Assembly (NCBI GenBank): GCA_963977125.1
Contig: CAXBNJ010000001.1
Location: forward strand, 591,405-655,404
Length of the DNA stretch: 64,000 nt
From: UBA2705 sp963977125
GTDB lineage: Bacteria; Pseudomonadota; Alphaproteobacteria; Micavibrionales; Micavibrionaceae
Reading direction: 5' to 3'
The position numbers and the translations under genes were made by a program. Under the pieces are notes generated by a model that worked only from the letters and a program-made list of their open reading frames with translations, was not told where the DNA came from and did not search any database. Positions 17,304-26,214 of this stretch are shown here, in pieces. Position 1 is the stretch's first letter. The number at the start of each line of letters is the position of its first letter.

Positions 17304-19973
17304 TTACCATTGATGTAACAGGCGCTTGTAATATTCACGCTCGCTCTTAGGTAAGTCAAAATCACCCGCGCGCTCACGTAGCTGACGCAAAATTTCATCG
17401 ATCTGGTTTTGTTGACCGTTTTTTGGTAAGTCATATTCTTCTTGGCTTAGGCTACGCGTAAGGCCGTTATCGCCATGTTTACGGCCGAGCGGATCCATTG
17501 AGAACTTCATACCAGATTGCTGTGCATAGTGTTTAAGGCGTTCTTCAAAAGCTTGCTGCATTTGTTCGCGCTTTTTATTAAGAGCCTCTAATATTTTTTC
17601 TTGCTCAATAATGCTCTTGGCGAGGCGTTCATATTCAAGGAATGTCGCCGAATTGCCCATATGAGTGTCTGCGGTGGCTAATTCATCAGGAATAACGCTC
17701 ATATTTTCCGTCATATTGTGCAAAAGATCTTGAATGTGGCGCTGTGTATTGGCCTCCAAAATAACGTCCATTGTCGGGGCGCTGAGTATGGGCTTATCTT
17801 CCTTGCCGAGCTTCTCACTATTTTCAAAGCCTGGGTTATTATGAATGTCTGGTGGCGGCAAGTTAAATGACTTAAAAAAGCTCTCTAAATCCGTCACGGC
17901 TTGTTGGGATGATATAGCGTCATTGTTTTCGTCTTGTGCGTCCCCATCCTTATCTTTACCCTTTTCCGCGGCTTCTTTGCGTGCGAAATGGTCTAAATAG
18001 TCTTGATGAAGGCGGCTTTTATCCAGTAAATTACGCTGTGCTTCAATTATAGCGTCCATTTCTTCCATAAATTGCATCATTTTCTCAATATCTTCAGGCA
18101 AAGTGGCCTGCATGTTATTATTGAGGTTATTTAATGCATTTTCTAAGTCCTGCAGAAGTTCTTTTGCCTTTGCAGGGTCGTTTAAGGCCATGTCTTCGAG
18201 CTGGCTTAAGAAATCAGCCAGTGCATTACTATTGGGCGTAGGGATTTGTGATTGAGACATTAAGTTTGTGTCATCGCCTTGGGCTTGGCGCATGGCCTGT
18301 GCTTGCGCTTCTTGGAAATACGCGGCGAGGGCGTTTTTCAAGTCATTCATGGCTTTTAATTTTTGGTCTTGCGAGGCGTTAGGATCGCTCAAAATTTGAT
18401 TTAAAGCATTAATCGTTTCTTGCAAATCTTGCTGCGCTTGTAAGAATTCGCCTTTATCTAAACGCAAAGCCACGCGCCATAATATATCAATTAAGTCATA
18501 AAGCGTCTGTATGTTAGGGGCGCGCATCATGCGTTCGCGCGCAATAGTTAAAGCCAACTTGATGACGGCATCACTACCAATAATATCTGGCGTTAAGCTC
18601 ATCTCCGCCAGAGATTGGTAAATATAGTTTCTATAGGCTAATTGTTCTGTAATGATAAATTTACGCAGGGCAATTATGCGCTTGGCATTTTCATCCGTAA
18701 ACTCACGTTCAGGCAGCGTTATAGGCAGGGTTACGCGCTCTGAAAAATGCCCTGCGCCATCCACTAAATGCATGCTTATATTTACGTCCATGCCAGCATA
18801 AGGATGCGCGGTCAGGTTTAAGGGTATAGTGATATCTTTATGGGGGCCTGCATCATATAAAAAAGAGCGCTGTTCTTGATAGGCATTCCCTAGCGGTACA
18901 TCGCCAGTATAATCGGCAGGCAAATCCATAAATATATCAAGATTCTCAACGCCGTAATCATCATCAATCGTTGCTTTTAGGCTAATTGTGCCGTTATTGC
19001 TCGTTGTGATGTCGTCGCTAATCTCAAGCTTGGGCGGAGTATCTTCAATTAATATATATGGCACAGAAAGCAGGGGCAGAATACTGCGTTTTATTTTAAC
19101 GGTAGACAGCTCATTGCTAGATAAAGCAGAGCCTACATTATGTTCATAAACATAAAACTCATCTTGAGCGCTGCTATCGTCGCCGCTCTGATCTTGGTCG
19201 CTGGCCACTAACGGATATTCTTGGTCATTAATAAGGAGCGTTGGTGCTATCCACTTGCTGCGTATAGTGAATCGCAAAATGCTGTTTTCGGCAATCAGTA
19301 AGGGCTCGGCGCTGTGCCCAGAGCCTTTTAGAACACGTACAGCTTGATGGGTGTAATCGGGGGGCGTGATTTGGATGGTGACCGGCGGAATGCGGGCGCG
19401 ATCACTAATGCTAAGCCCATCAAAATGGGGTATCGCCATCGCTTTTAATTTCCCAACGCTTGATGAGGGCTCATAGGAAAAGAATATAATCACAAAAGCC
19501 AAAATAGGCAGCAAACGCAAGGCGTAAGGGTCTTTATCTGCTGAAAAATAAAATAAGCGCGGTAGGCGCATTGAAAGTAAACGCTTATGTAGGTTGTTCT
19601 TGAAACGAGACCAAATGACTAAACCATCAGGGCTTGGATTGGCTAAGGCATCATAGAATAATTGTATTGGTCGATCATGGTAGTTATTAGCATTCTCAAG
19701 GCGACGATCAGCTTCCCCCATACGCGGCCAGCGCGTTCTTTTTAAGCCAAAAGCGAAGCTATAAATCAGGGCAGCCCAGAACAACGCAGTTAATAAAAGC
19801 GGCGGAATAATTTGGTCGGTTATCGGCAGTAAAGCAATAACGCTAAAGATAAGCAAAACAAAAAAAGCGGGCGTAAGAAGGCACAGCAATTGAGAGATCA
19901 CAATTAAGCTATAATTGAGAACTCTGAGGGTTTTAATTTTAAGCTGTGTTACGGTATCGTTCGACAAGTTCAT
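17304..19973 (-). CDS. TIGR02302 / DUF4175 family membrane protein
   Basis: This 889-residue protein belongs to the alphaproteobacterial TIGR02302/DUF4175 family (function unknown). Three hydrophobic segments occur in the N-terminal 180 residues (RVLNYSLIVISQLLCLL..., PPLLLTALFWAALIYSFAFG, LLPILAFVIIFFSY). A large periplasmic beta-rich region (PPVTIQITPPDYT, ISLKATIDDDYGVENLDI) follows. The C-terminal third is a Gln/Asn/Met-rich coiled coil (QEAQAQAMRQAQGDD, DLENALNNLNNNMQ). The C-terminus LPKSEREYYKRLL matches the family. It lies 115 bp downstream of lysA on the same strand, a conserved neighbour. Confidence 0.88.
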   Translation of the reverse strand: MNLSNDTVTQLKIKTLRVLNYSLIVISQLLCLLTPAFFVLLIFSVIALLPITDQIIPPLLLTALFWAALIYSFAFGLKRTRWPRMGEADRRLENANNYHDRPIQLFYDALANPSPDGLVIWSRFKNNLHKRLLSMRLPRLFYFSADKDPYALRLLPILAFVIIFFSYEPSSSVGKLKAMAIPHFDGLSISDRARIPPVTIQITPPDYTHQAVRVLKGSGHSAEPLLIAENSILRFTIRSKWIAPTLLINDQEYPLVASDQDQSGDDSSAQDEFYVYEHNVGSALSSNELSTVKIKRSILPLLSVPYILIEDTPPKLEISDDITTSNNGTISLKATIDDDYGVENLDIFMDLPADYTGDVPLGNAYQEQRSFLYDAGPHKDITIPLNLTAHPYAGMDVNISMHLVDGAGHFSERVTLPITLPEREFTDENAKRIIALRKFIITEQLAYRNYIYQSLAEMSLTPDIIGSDAVIKLALTIARERMMRAPNIQTLYDLIDILWRVALRLDKGEFLQAQQDLQETINALNQILSDPNASQDQKLKAMNDLKNALAAYFQEAQAQAMRQAQGDDTNLMSQSQIPTPNSNALADFLSQLEDMALNDPAKAKELLQDLENALNNLNNNMQATLPEDIEKMMQFMEEMDAIIEAQRNLLDKSRLHQDYLDHFARKEAAEKGKDKDGDAQDENNDAISSQQAVTDLESFFKSFNLPPPDIHNNPGFENSEKLGKEDKPILSAPTMDVILEANTQRHIQDLLHNMTENMSVIPDELATADTHMGNSATFLEYERLAKSIIEQEKILEALNKKREQMQQAFEERLKHYAQQSGMKFSMDPLGRKHGDNGLTRSLSQEEYDLPKNGQQNQIDEILRQLRERAGDFDLPKSEREYYKRLLHQW

Positions 19974-20088
19974 ATCCTGTACAAAAATAATCTATAGCTC
20001 TTAATATAGTCTATTTTATCATGCGCCGCATAGGCTAGAGATGAGGATCTTAACAGGGTTTTTGATTGGGGCCTTGTGATGAGAATCT

Positions 20089-21384
20089 CTACTCAGCCAA
20101 ATTTTCAAACTTTAAATAATCATCAATACCAATAGCGCGCCTTATGAGCTGGCATTTATCGCCATCGACAAGAATTTCAGCGGCTAAATCGCGTGCATTA
20201 TAGTTTGATGACATAGTCGCACCATAAGCGCCTGCGCCGCTCAAAGCCAAATACTCACCTGCTTTTATTGATGCAGGCAGCATAATATTTTTGCCAAACA
20301 CATCAGCGCTTTCACATACGGGACCCACAACATCAAAGGCGGTGACGTCATCACTGTCTTGAGGGTGTGTTATCGGCAGAATCGGATGCGGGCTATCATA
20401 TAAAGCGGGGCGCATTAGGTCGTTCATACCGGCATCTATAATCACAAAACGTTTTTGCTCAGCGTCTTTAATATAGAGTATTTTAGTGACAAGCAGTCCC
20501 GCATTGCCAACAATCATACGCCCAGGTTCAAAAATCATATGTAAGCCCAATGGAACGATGTGTTTTTGCACGATCTGCGCATAATGGGCTAAATCAGGTT
20601 GTGTTTCATGTTCATAGATGATGCCGATACCGCCGCCCAGATCAATCGTATCTGGCGCATGACCGGCTTCACGTAATAAGCCAATAAACTTAGCTGCGAT
20701 TGCGTACGCCGTATCAAAAGGGTTCATATCAATAAGCTGAGAGCCAATATGTAAGCTTATACCACGTGGGTTTAATGATGCGCTATTGGCGGCGTATTCA
20801 TAAAGGCGCAATATCGTTTCGGCGTTGAGGCCAAATTTGTTTTCTTTCTGCCCTGTGCTGATTTTCTCATGAGCGCCAGCTTTAACGTCAGGATTAAGAC
20901 GAAAAACTACAGGCGCTTGGATATTAAGTGATGCCGCGACGGATTCGATTAAGAGTAGCTCGCCTTCGGATTCGACATTGATTTGACGTATATTGGCCTT
21001 AAGCGCATGTGCAATTTCGCTCTCAGCTTTGCCGACACCAGAAAACACAATCTTATCCGCTGCGACTGAGGCTTTTTGTGCGCGGGTAAGTTCACCTGAT
21101 GACACAATATCAGCCCCGCAGCCTGTTTGCGCAATCAAGGCCATTACAGCAATGTTGTTCAGGGCTTTACAAGCGTAACAAATCGTATAATCGCTCGACG
21201 TCATGACCGTATTAAGAGCCGATTGTAGCGCGGATATATTGGCGCGTATTTGCGTTGCCGAATAAATATAATAAGGCGTTGTGTCCTGTTTATCGGTAAT
21301 GTTTTCAATGATTTGATTATCAATGCTTAAGCGTTGATCAATATAAGAAAAGCACGGGGCAAGATAGGGGCTAAGATAAGGCAT
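20089..21384 (-). CDS. lysA: Diaminopimelate decarboxylase
   Basis: This 431-residue PLP enzyme decarboxylates meso-diaminopimelate to lysine, the last step of the DAP pathway. The alanine-racemase-like barrel carries the PLP lysine in the YACKALNN motif near residue 68, HIGSQL near 210, and GGGIG near 250. The C-terminal domain has GPVCESADVF and GAYGATMSSNYN, with the cysteine that completes the partner active site. It is preceded by a small lipoprotein gene (21475-21636) and followed by the TIGR02302 gene. argH, the usual upstream neighbour in alphaproteobacteria, is not present. Confidence 0.96.
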   Translation of the reverse strand: MPYLSPYLAPCFSYIDQRLSIDNQIIENITDKQDTTPYYIYSATQIRANISALQSALNTVMTSSDYTICYACKALNNIAVMALIAQTGCGADIVSSGELTRAQKASVAADKIVFSGVGKAESEIAHALKANIRQINVESEGELLLIESVAASLNIQAPVVFRLNPDVKAGAHEKISTGQKENKFGLNAETILRLYEYAANSASLNPRGISLHIGSQLIDMNPFDTAYAIAAKFIGLLREAGHAPDTIDLGGGIGIIYEHETQPDLAHYAQIVQKHIVPLGLHMIFEPGRMIVGNAGLLVTKILYIKDAEQKRFVIIDAGMNDLMRPALYDSPHPILPITHPQDSDDVTAFDVVGPVCESADVFGKNIMLPASIKAGEYLALSGAGAYGATMSSNYNARDLAAEILVDGDKCQLIRRAIGIDDYLKFENLAE

Positions 21385-21449
21385 AAGTTATGTCTGCTTT
21401 TCTATGTTTAATTAGATGGCATGATGGAGTTTAAATAAGGTCTGGTGGC

Positions 21450-21485
21450 TTTATTTACAGGTTTATTTACAGGTTTATTTACTGG
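21450..21485. repeat. Three 12-bp tandem repeats at the 3' end of the small lipoprotein gene
   Basis: TTTATTTACAGG occurs twice in perfect tandem (21450-21473) and a third copy, TTTATTTACTGG, follows (21474-21485). The array covers the lipoprotein stop codon (21475-21477 on the minus strand) and the start of the spacer to lysA. Confidence 0.8.
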
Positions 21486-21636
21486 GATATGTACGTGGGT
21501 AAGTATTTTGCGGTGCGTTTTGTTCATTATCCGGATTTTGGGTCAAATGCTTGGGTTTTATTCCACAAGATGTGATGCATAAAGTAAGTATCGCGAGCGC
21601 AGCGATAGAGCAAATCGTGTTAACTGATATCTTCAT
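21475..21636 (-). CDS. Small LptM-like lipoprotein, 53 aa
   Basis: This short gene starts at the ATG at 21636, with GGAAG 8 nt upstream. The 53-residue product has a lipoprotein signal peptide (MKISVNTIC, then the hydrophobic core SIAALAILTLC) ending in a lipobox ITSC, with Cys25 as the lipidation site. The mature peptide starts CGIKPKHLT and is rich in Asn, Pro and Thr. Position upstream of lysA and the CG-x-K start match the LptM/YifL-type small lipoproteins (PF13627-like) found there in proteobacteria. LptM helps LptD assembly in E. coli; equivalence here is inferred and the typical CGQKGPL start is not kept. It probably shares a transcript with lysA. Confidence 0.78.
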   Translation of the reverse strand: MKISVNTICSIAALAILTLCITSCGIKPKHLTQNPDNEQNAPQNTYPRTYPSK

Positions 21637-21806
21637 TATCTTACTTCCAACTTATGCTTATTACGACTTTACTATTCCCTGTGCGCAAGTGTTCTTTTTT
21701 AAGGAACCGCGCTTAGGCTTTTGTAAAGGTATTCAAATTATAATAGATAGTCGATCACTAATTTGAAAGTGTTATTTTCTCGTAAATGAACAGTAGGGCG
21801 GTATAA

Positions 21807-23117
21807 ATGTCAGGTAAAACTATAGAGTATAGTTCAATGACGCAATCACAATTAGATGGCCTTGTTCAGCTTCATAAAAGATTTATGGACGGGCGTTTAG
21901 GCGGGCGGCGAGCAGTATTGAAATGTACGGATTTGTCCGGATTGTCTATACGTAATGGAAATCTACGGAGTGCAGAATTTAGCGGTTGCCTTATGATTGG
22001 TATGGATTTAATGGGGACAAGCTTTCAAGAAGCCATATTATATGCCTGTGATTTAAGTAACTCCAATTTATTAGATACAAATTTTGTGCGCGCTGATTTG
22101 CGTGGTTCAAAGATTGAGAATGCTAATTTGGAAGGCTCAAATATGGCCAATGCTGATATGCGTGAGGGGAACCTCACGATGGATGGGTCCTATGCAAAGC
22201 CAAAAGCCGTCAATTTTAGGGGCGCAAAAATGTCGGGCGTTCGACTCTCGGGCATTATGGCTGGTAAGGCTGATTTTACAGATGCAGTTTTAACTGGCGC
22301 CGATATATCTGATGCCGATCTACGCGGGGCTAAATTTGATGGCGCTGATATGTCGGGCGTTGATGTCGGGGGCATTAGGCTTTCTGGCGCAAGTATGAAA
22401 GATACAATACTTACGGGCGTTGATATGAGCGAAATTAAGGATACGAATATTAATATGGAGGGCGCATTAACAGATGCAGGCACCCCCATGTCTATTTTGA
22501 GCTCAGAACAGATCCTTGAGGAGATGATACAGCAACACACAATTTGGTTACAAACTACAGGGCGTGAAGGTAAACAGCTTGATGTTGGTCAGATGGATTT
22601 AAGAGCTTTACGGAGCATGACCAATAAGAAGCTTACCTTGATCAAAGCGCCAGGAACGCGTTTCATTGGTATGAATTTAAGTTACATGGAAATTCAAAGC
22701 TCAAGCCTCGAGCGTGCTGATTTTAGAAATTGTGACTTAGAAGAAGTCGATATGCGTGGATCAAACCTAACATATGCGACGTTTAACCATGCCAATATGC
22801 ATGGCTCCAATTTTGCCCCTTTAGTCTTAAGTGAAAATTCAGAAGATAAACGCTTTGCGCCATGTAATATGGAGGGGGCGAAATTTAGATATGCAGATTT
22901 ACGTGATGCCATTCTTAAAGGTGTAAATCTTAAAGGGGCAGATTTCACCAATGCTGATCTTACTGGCGTAGATTTCCGCGGTGCGGATATTACGAATGCA
23001 TGTTTTGAAAAAGCCCTAATGGATAATGTTCGAATGGATAATGTTATTGGCGCTGATACGATTAGAAAAAGCAGCGCCTTTTCATTGGATAGCTTGAAAT
23101 CCGAGAAAACGTCTTAA
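21807..23117 (+). CDS. Pentapeptide-repeat protein with two repeat blocks
   Basis: This 436-residue soluble protein is composed largely of A(D/N)LXX pentapeptide repeats (ADLRG, ANLEG, ADMRE, ADFTD, ADISD, ADLRG, ADMSG). These should fold into a right-handed quadrilateral beta-helix. Block one covers about residues 40-220. A non-repeat alpha-helical insert of about 70 residues (SEQILEEMIQQHTIWLQ..., then MDLRALRSMTNKKLTL) separates it from block two (about 290-420: ERADFRN, VDMRGSN, ADLRDAI, VNLKGAD, VDFRGAD). There is no signal peptide or membrane segment. Function unknown; some relatives mimic DNA and bind gyrase, but nothing here shows that. Confidence 0.88.
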   Translation: MSGKTIEYSSMTQSQLDGLVQLHKRFMDGRLGGRRAVLKCTDLSGLSIRNGNLRSAEFSGCLMIGMDLMGTSFQEAILYACDLSNSNLLDTNFVRADLRGSKIENANLEGSNMANADMREGNLTMDGSYAKPKAVNFRGAKMSGVRLSGIMAGKADFTDAVLTGADISDADLRGAKFDGADMSGVDVGGIRLSGASMKDTILTGVDMSEIKDTNINMEGALTDAGTPMSILSSEQILEEMIQQHTIWLQTTGREGKQLDVGQMDLRALRSMTNKKLTLIKAPGTRFIGMNLSYMEIQSSSLERADFRNCDLEEVDMRGSNLTYATFNHANMHGSNFAPLVLSENSEDKRFAPCNMEGAKFRYADLRDAILKGVNLKGADFTNADLTGVDFRGADITNACFEKALMDNVRMDNVIGADTIRKSSAFSLDSLKSEKTS

Positions 23118-23154
23118 AGCTTCTGACGACATAACGAATATGAACGGGTATGAA

Positions 23155-23176
23155 TAGGGGCTTTTTCAAGCCCCTA
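23155..23176. terminator. Hairpin between pentapeptide gene and etfA
   Basis: TAGGGGCTT pairs perfectly with AAGCCCCTA around a 4-nt loop between two convergent genes. The downstream T-run is poor, so termination strength is uncertain. Confidence 0.6.
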
Positions 23177-23184
23177 AATCTATT

Positions 23185-24117
23185 TTAAGAAAGTTTTTCA
23201 GTCAGCTCAGGTATAACGTCGAATAAATCGGCGACTAAACCATAATCCGCGACAGAAAATATCGGCGCTTCTTCATCTTTGTTAATCGCTACAATGACTT
23301 TAGAATCTTTCATACCGGCTAAATGCTGAATAGCGCCTGAAATACCAACCGCTATATAAAGGTCTGGGGCAACAATCTTGCCTGTTTGACCGACTTGGTA
23401 ATCATTCGGAACGTAACCGGCGTCAACCGCGGCGCGTGATGCACCAACCGCAGCGCCCATTTTATCGGCTAAAGCTTCGATGATTTGGAAGTTTTCCGCA
23501 GAGCCCACGCCGCGCCCACCGCTAATGACGATGTTCGCTGCTGTTAATTCAGGGCGATCAGATACTGAAAGCTCTTGCTTGACGAAATGTGTTAATGCGA
23601 CGTCTTCACCTGCAGCGAGGTCTTCAATAGAGGCGCTGCCGCCTTCATTTGATGCTTGGTCAAATGCGGTTGAACGCACCGTGATGATTTTAATCGCATC
23701 AGATGATTCCACAGTAGCAATAACATTGCCTGCATAAACAGGGCGTTTAAATGTTGTGTCATTTTCAACGCTAATAATATCTGATATTTGCTGTACATCA
23801 AGCAAGGCAGCAACGCGCGGCATTAAGTTTTTACCAAAAGTCGTTGCTGGCGCAAATATATGCGAATAGTTTTGCGCAATGCCCATAATAACTGGGGTTA
23901 TTTGCTCGGCTATTGGGTGTGCGTAATGTGCGCTGTCGCAATTAAGAACTTTTTTAACGCCCGAGATTTTTGCAGCGGCCGCGCTTGCGCCACTACAATT
24001 ATGACCGACCACCAATACATCTATATCCGCAGATATTTTTGATGCAGCGGTGATTGTGTTGAGTGTTGATGGTTTAATTCCATCATGTGTATGTTCGGCG
24101 ATTACTAATACGGACAT
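23185..24117 (-). CDS. etfA: Electron transfer flavoprotein, alpha subunit
   Basis: This 310-residue FAD-binding subunit of ETF passes electrons from acyl-CoA and other dehydrogenases to ETF-ubiquinone oxidoreductase. The C-terminal FAD domain carries ISGGRGVGS near residue 198, GQTGKIVAPDLYIAVGISGAIQH near 250-275, and the conserved INKDEEAPIF and VADYGLVADLF ends. The start at 24117 has AGAGGATACC immediately upstream. etfB is 72 bp upstream on the same strand. Length is typical. Confidence 0.96.
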   Translation of the reverse strand: MSVLVIAEHTHDGIKPSTLNTITAASKISADIDVLVVGHNCSGASAAAAKISGVKKVLNCDSAHYAHPIAEQITPVIMGIAQNYSHIFAPATTFGKNLMPRVAALLDVQQISDIISVENDTTFKRPVYAGNVIATVESSDAIKIITVRSTAFDQASNEGGSASIEDLAAGEDVALTHFVKQELSVSDRPELTAANIVISGGRGVGSAENFQIIEALADKMGAAVGASRAAVDAGYVPNDYQVGQTGKIVAPDLYIAVGISGAIQHLAGMKDSKVIVAINKDEEAPIFSVADYGLVADLFDVIPELTEKLS

Positions 24118-24189
24118 GGTATCCTCTTATTCTTTTTGCTTAATTATTATATGCGTTTAACTAAATTGAAAGGGCATCTAAAATTAATT

Positions 24190-24960
24190 TTAGAGTACTT
24201 TAGCTTCGTTTTTAAGCTTCTCAATCAACTCATCAACATTGGCGACCTTTATACCTGCGCCGCGCACAGGTGGCGTGGTGACTTTTATAACGTTCAGGCG
24301 AGGGGCAAAACTAACGCCAAGCTCTTCGGCCGTAACATCATCTAGCGGCTTTTTCTTGGCCTTCATAATGTTTGGTAGCGAAGCATAGCGCGGTTCATTT
24401 AAACGTAAATCTGTGGTGACAATGGCAGGAAGCTTTACGCCGAGTGTTTCAAGTCCACCATCAATTTCACGCGTGATCTCTGCGCCATCTTTCGCGTCAT
24501 TAATAACAAGCTCAGAAGCAAAAGTCGCTTGAGGCCAACCGAGTAATGCAGCAAGCATCTGACCCGTTTGGTTTGAATCGTCATCAATAGATTGCTTACC
24601 CATGATAACTAAATCAGGTTTTTCTTTTTCCACTAAGGCTTTAAGGCATTTCGCGACAGCAAGCGGTTCAACGCCGCCAAGGTCTGTAGGCAGGTCTGTT
24701 TCAATGCGAATAGCGCGATCCGCACCGACCGCCAAAGCTGTACGTAATGTTTCTTGTACTTGGGCAGGGCCGATTGAAACAACAATAATTTCAGAAGCGA
24801 GGCCTTTTTCTTTTAGGCGCACAGCTTCTTCAATGGCGATTTCATCAAAGGGGTTCATCGACATTTTGACATTGGCGAGGTCAACGCCGCTCTCATCCGC
24901 TTTTACGCGCACTTTGACATTGTAATCAATGGCTCTTTTAACGGGGACAATTATTTTCAT
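24190..24960 (-). CDS. etfB: Electron transfer flavoprotein, beta subunit
   Basis: This 256-residue AMP-binding subunit of ETF starts MKIIVPVKRAIDYN. It carries the beta-subunit signature VKMSMNPFDEIAIEEAVRLKEKG and the EKPDLVIMGKQSIDDDSNQTG motif at about 110-130. I chose the ATG at 24960, with AAGGA 9 nt upstream; a TTG one codon earlier is in frame. It is first in the etfB-etfA pair, and a small HIG1-type membrane protein gene lies 57 bp upstream, the usual alphaproteobacterial order. Confidence 0.96.
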   Translation of the reverse strand: MKIIVPVKRAIDYNVKVRVKADESGVDLANVKMSMNPFDEIAIEEAVRLKEKGLASEIIVVSIGPAQVQETLRTALAVGADRAIRIETDLPTDLGGVEPLAVAKCLKALVEKEKPDLVIMGKQSIDDDSNQTGQMLAALLGWPQATFASELVINDAKDGAEITREIDGGLETLGVKLPAIVTTDLRLNEPRYASLPNIMKAKKKPLDDVTAEELGVSFAPRLNVIKVTTPPVRGAGIKVANVDELIEKLKNEAKVL

Positions 24961-25017
24961 CAAATAGATCCTTCTTAGCTCAGAAATAGGTATAAATAAT
25001 TTTAAGGCTAACGGTGT

Positions 25018-25215
25018 TTAGCCCGTGACGATAGATAATGCGAGGCAGCCTAAAGCTAAAGCTTGAAATAGGATGCGCATCTGCATAAATTTGTTGCTTT
25101 GCGAAGCGCTTTTGTCTCCGCCTTTCCCCATAACGGTAAGTCCACCGACGAAACTGAGAACAGTTAGGCCGACAAAGATAAGGGCGAGTATTAAAAATAT
25201 ATAATTCATTTCCAT
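25018..25215 (-). CDS. HIG1-domain twin-transmembrane protein, 65 aa
   Basis: This small inner-membrane protein has two hydrophobic helices (residues about 4-28, IFLILALIFVGLTVLSFVGG, and 48-64, LFQALALGCLALSIV). A short cytoplasmic loop with the NKFMQMRILFQ signature joins them, as in HIG1-domain (hypoxia-induced) proteins. Mitochondrial relatives modulate respiratory supercomplexes. The bacterial gene is often beside etfB, which suggests a respiratory membrane role (inference). A second possible start is the Met at residue 3; neither has a strong ribosome site. Confidence 0.75.
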   Translation of the reverse strand: MEMNYIFLILALIFVGLTVLSFVGGLTVMGKGGDKSASQSNKFMQMRILFQALALGCLALSIVTG

Positions 25216-25285
25216 GCTGATAACTTAATCTTTTTTGCTTTGAAATCCAATGCTCTAAACACATTTTTTATATTTTATACGGATT

Positions 25286-26053
25286 TTATGACGGTTTTTT
25301 GGCGCAAAGGAAGTAATTAACAGCCAAATCATTCTTACTCAGTACAAACTCATTTGATAAAGGATCAAGTTTTAAGCCCGTCACATCAATCGTATCAGCG
25401 CCATGCACGCGCAACATTGCGGCAAGCTCTGAAGGTTTTACAAATTTACTATGGGTGTGTGTGCCTTTTGGCACCCAATTAAGGACATATTCAGCAACAA
25501 AAACCCCAAGAAGGGCTGATTTAACTGTACGGTTAAGGGTTGATAATATTAGTAAGCCACCGGGTTTTAAAAGCTCTAAGGCGGTTTCAATGAAAAAATC
25601 AGGGTGATCGACATGTTCAATGATTTCTAAAGCGCACACCACATCAAATGTCTTTTTGTTACTGGCTAGATACGCCTCAGAAGTCATTGCTTGATATTCA
25701 ATTTTAAGCGCCGATTGATTGGCGTGATCTTGCGCTACAGCGATAGCATTGCTATCCGCGTCCAGTCCCGTGGTCTTTGCGCCCATGCGGCTGAGTGATT
25801 CACAGACTAAGCCACCGCCGCATCCAATATCAAGAATGCTGAATCCTTTTAAGGGGGCTTTATTAACAGCTATATTACCGTCAATTGTGTTTGTTCGTTC
25901 ATAATGCGCCAATATCTGATCACGTATATATTTCATACGTGTTGGGTTTAGCCTATGCAGCGGCGCAAACGGGCCTGCTGTGTCCCACCATTGTGAGGAA
26001 TCTTTTGAAAAATTCTCTATTTCTTGTGCGTTCAGACTTGATTTTTGGACCAT
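25286..26053 (-). CDS. ubiG: Ubiquinone biosynthesis O-methyltransferase UbiG
   Basis: This 255-residue SAM-dependent enzyme performs both O-methylations in ubiquinone synthesis. Near the N-terminus is FSKDSSQWWDTAGPFAPLH, typical of UbiG. SAM motif I is ILDIGCGGGLVCESLSRMGA near residue 75, and motif III is LLKPGGLLILSTLNRT near 165. It is divergent from lysC, a conserved alphaproteobacterial arrangement. There is no membrane segment; family members associate with the inner membrane through an amphipathic helix. Confidence 0.95.
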   Translation of the reverse strand: MVQKSSLNAQEIENFSKDSSQWWDTAGPFAPLHRLNPTRMKYIRDQILAHYERTNTIDGNIAVNKAPLKGFSILDIGCGGGLVCESLSRMGAKTTGLDADSNAIAVAQDHANQSALKIEYQAMTSEAYLASNKKTFDVVCALEIIEHVDHPDFFIETALELLKPGGLLILSTLNRTVKSALLGVFVAEYVLNWVPKGTHTHSKFVKPSELAAMLRVHGADTIDVTGLKLDPLSNEFVLSKNDLAVNYFLCAKKPS

Positions 26054-26214
26054 GACTTTTGCGTGCTCAATACTGTTAAATAATAAAATGTCTTCTTATG
26101 ATTAGAGGGATTAAGCGGTAATGCAAAGAAATATTTTGTTTTAACGTCATATTTTTGCTATGCCTTTAAGTGAATATATAGAGTGAGCGTAATTCTAAGG
26201 TTTAGAGAATATTA

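Noticed and set aside
17255..17305. Possible terminator after the DUF3426 gene
   Set aside because: The CGGG...CCCG stem is short and imperfect, with no T-run on either strand.
21551..21766. 71-codon plus-strand ORF between lysA and the pentapeptide gene
   Set aside because: It is antisense to the small lipoprotein gene, which has a better ribosome site and lipobox. It looks like a shadow.
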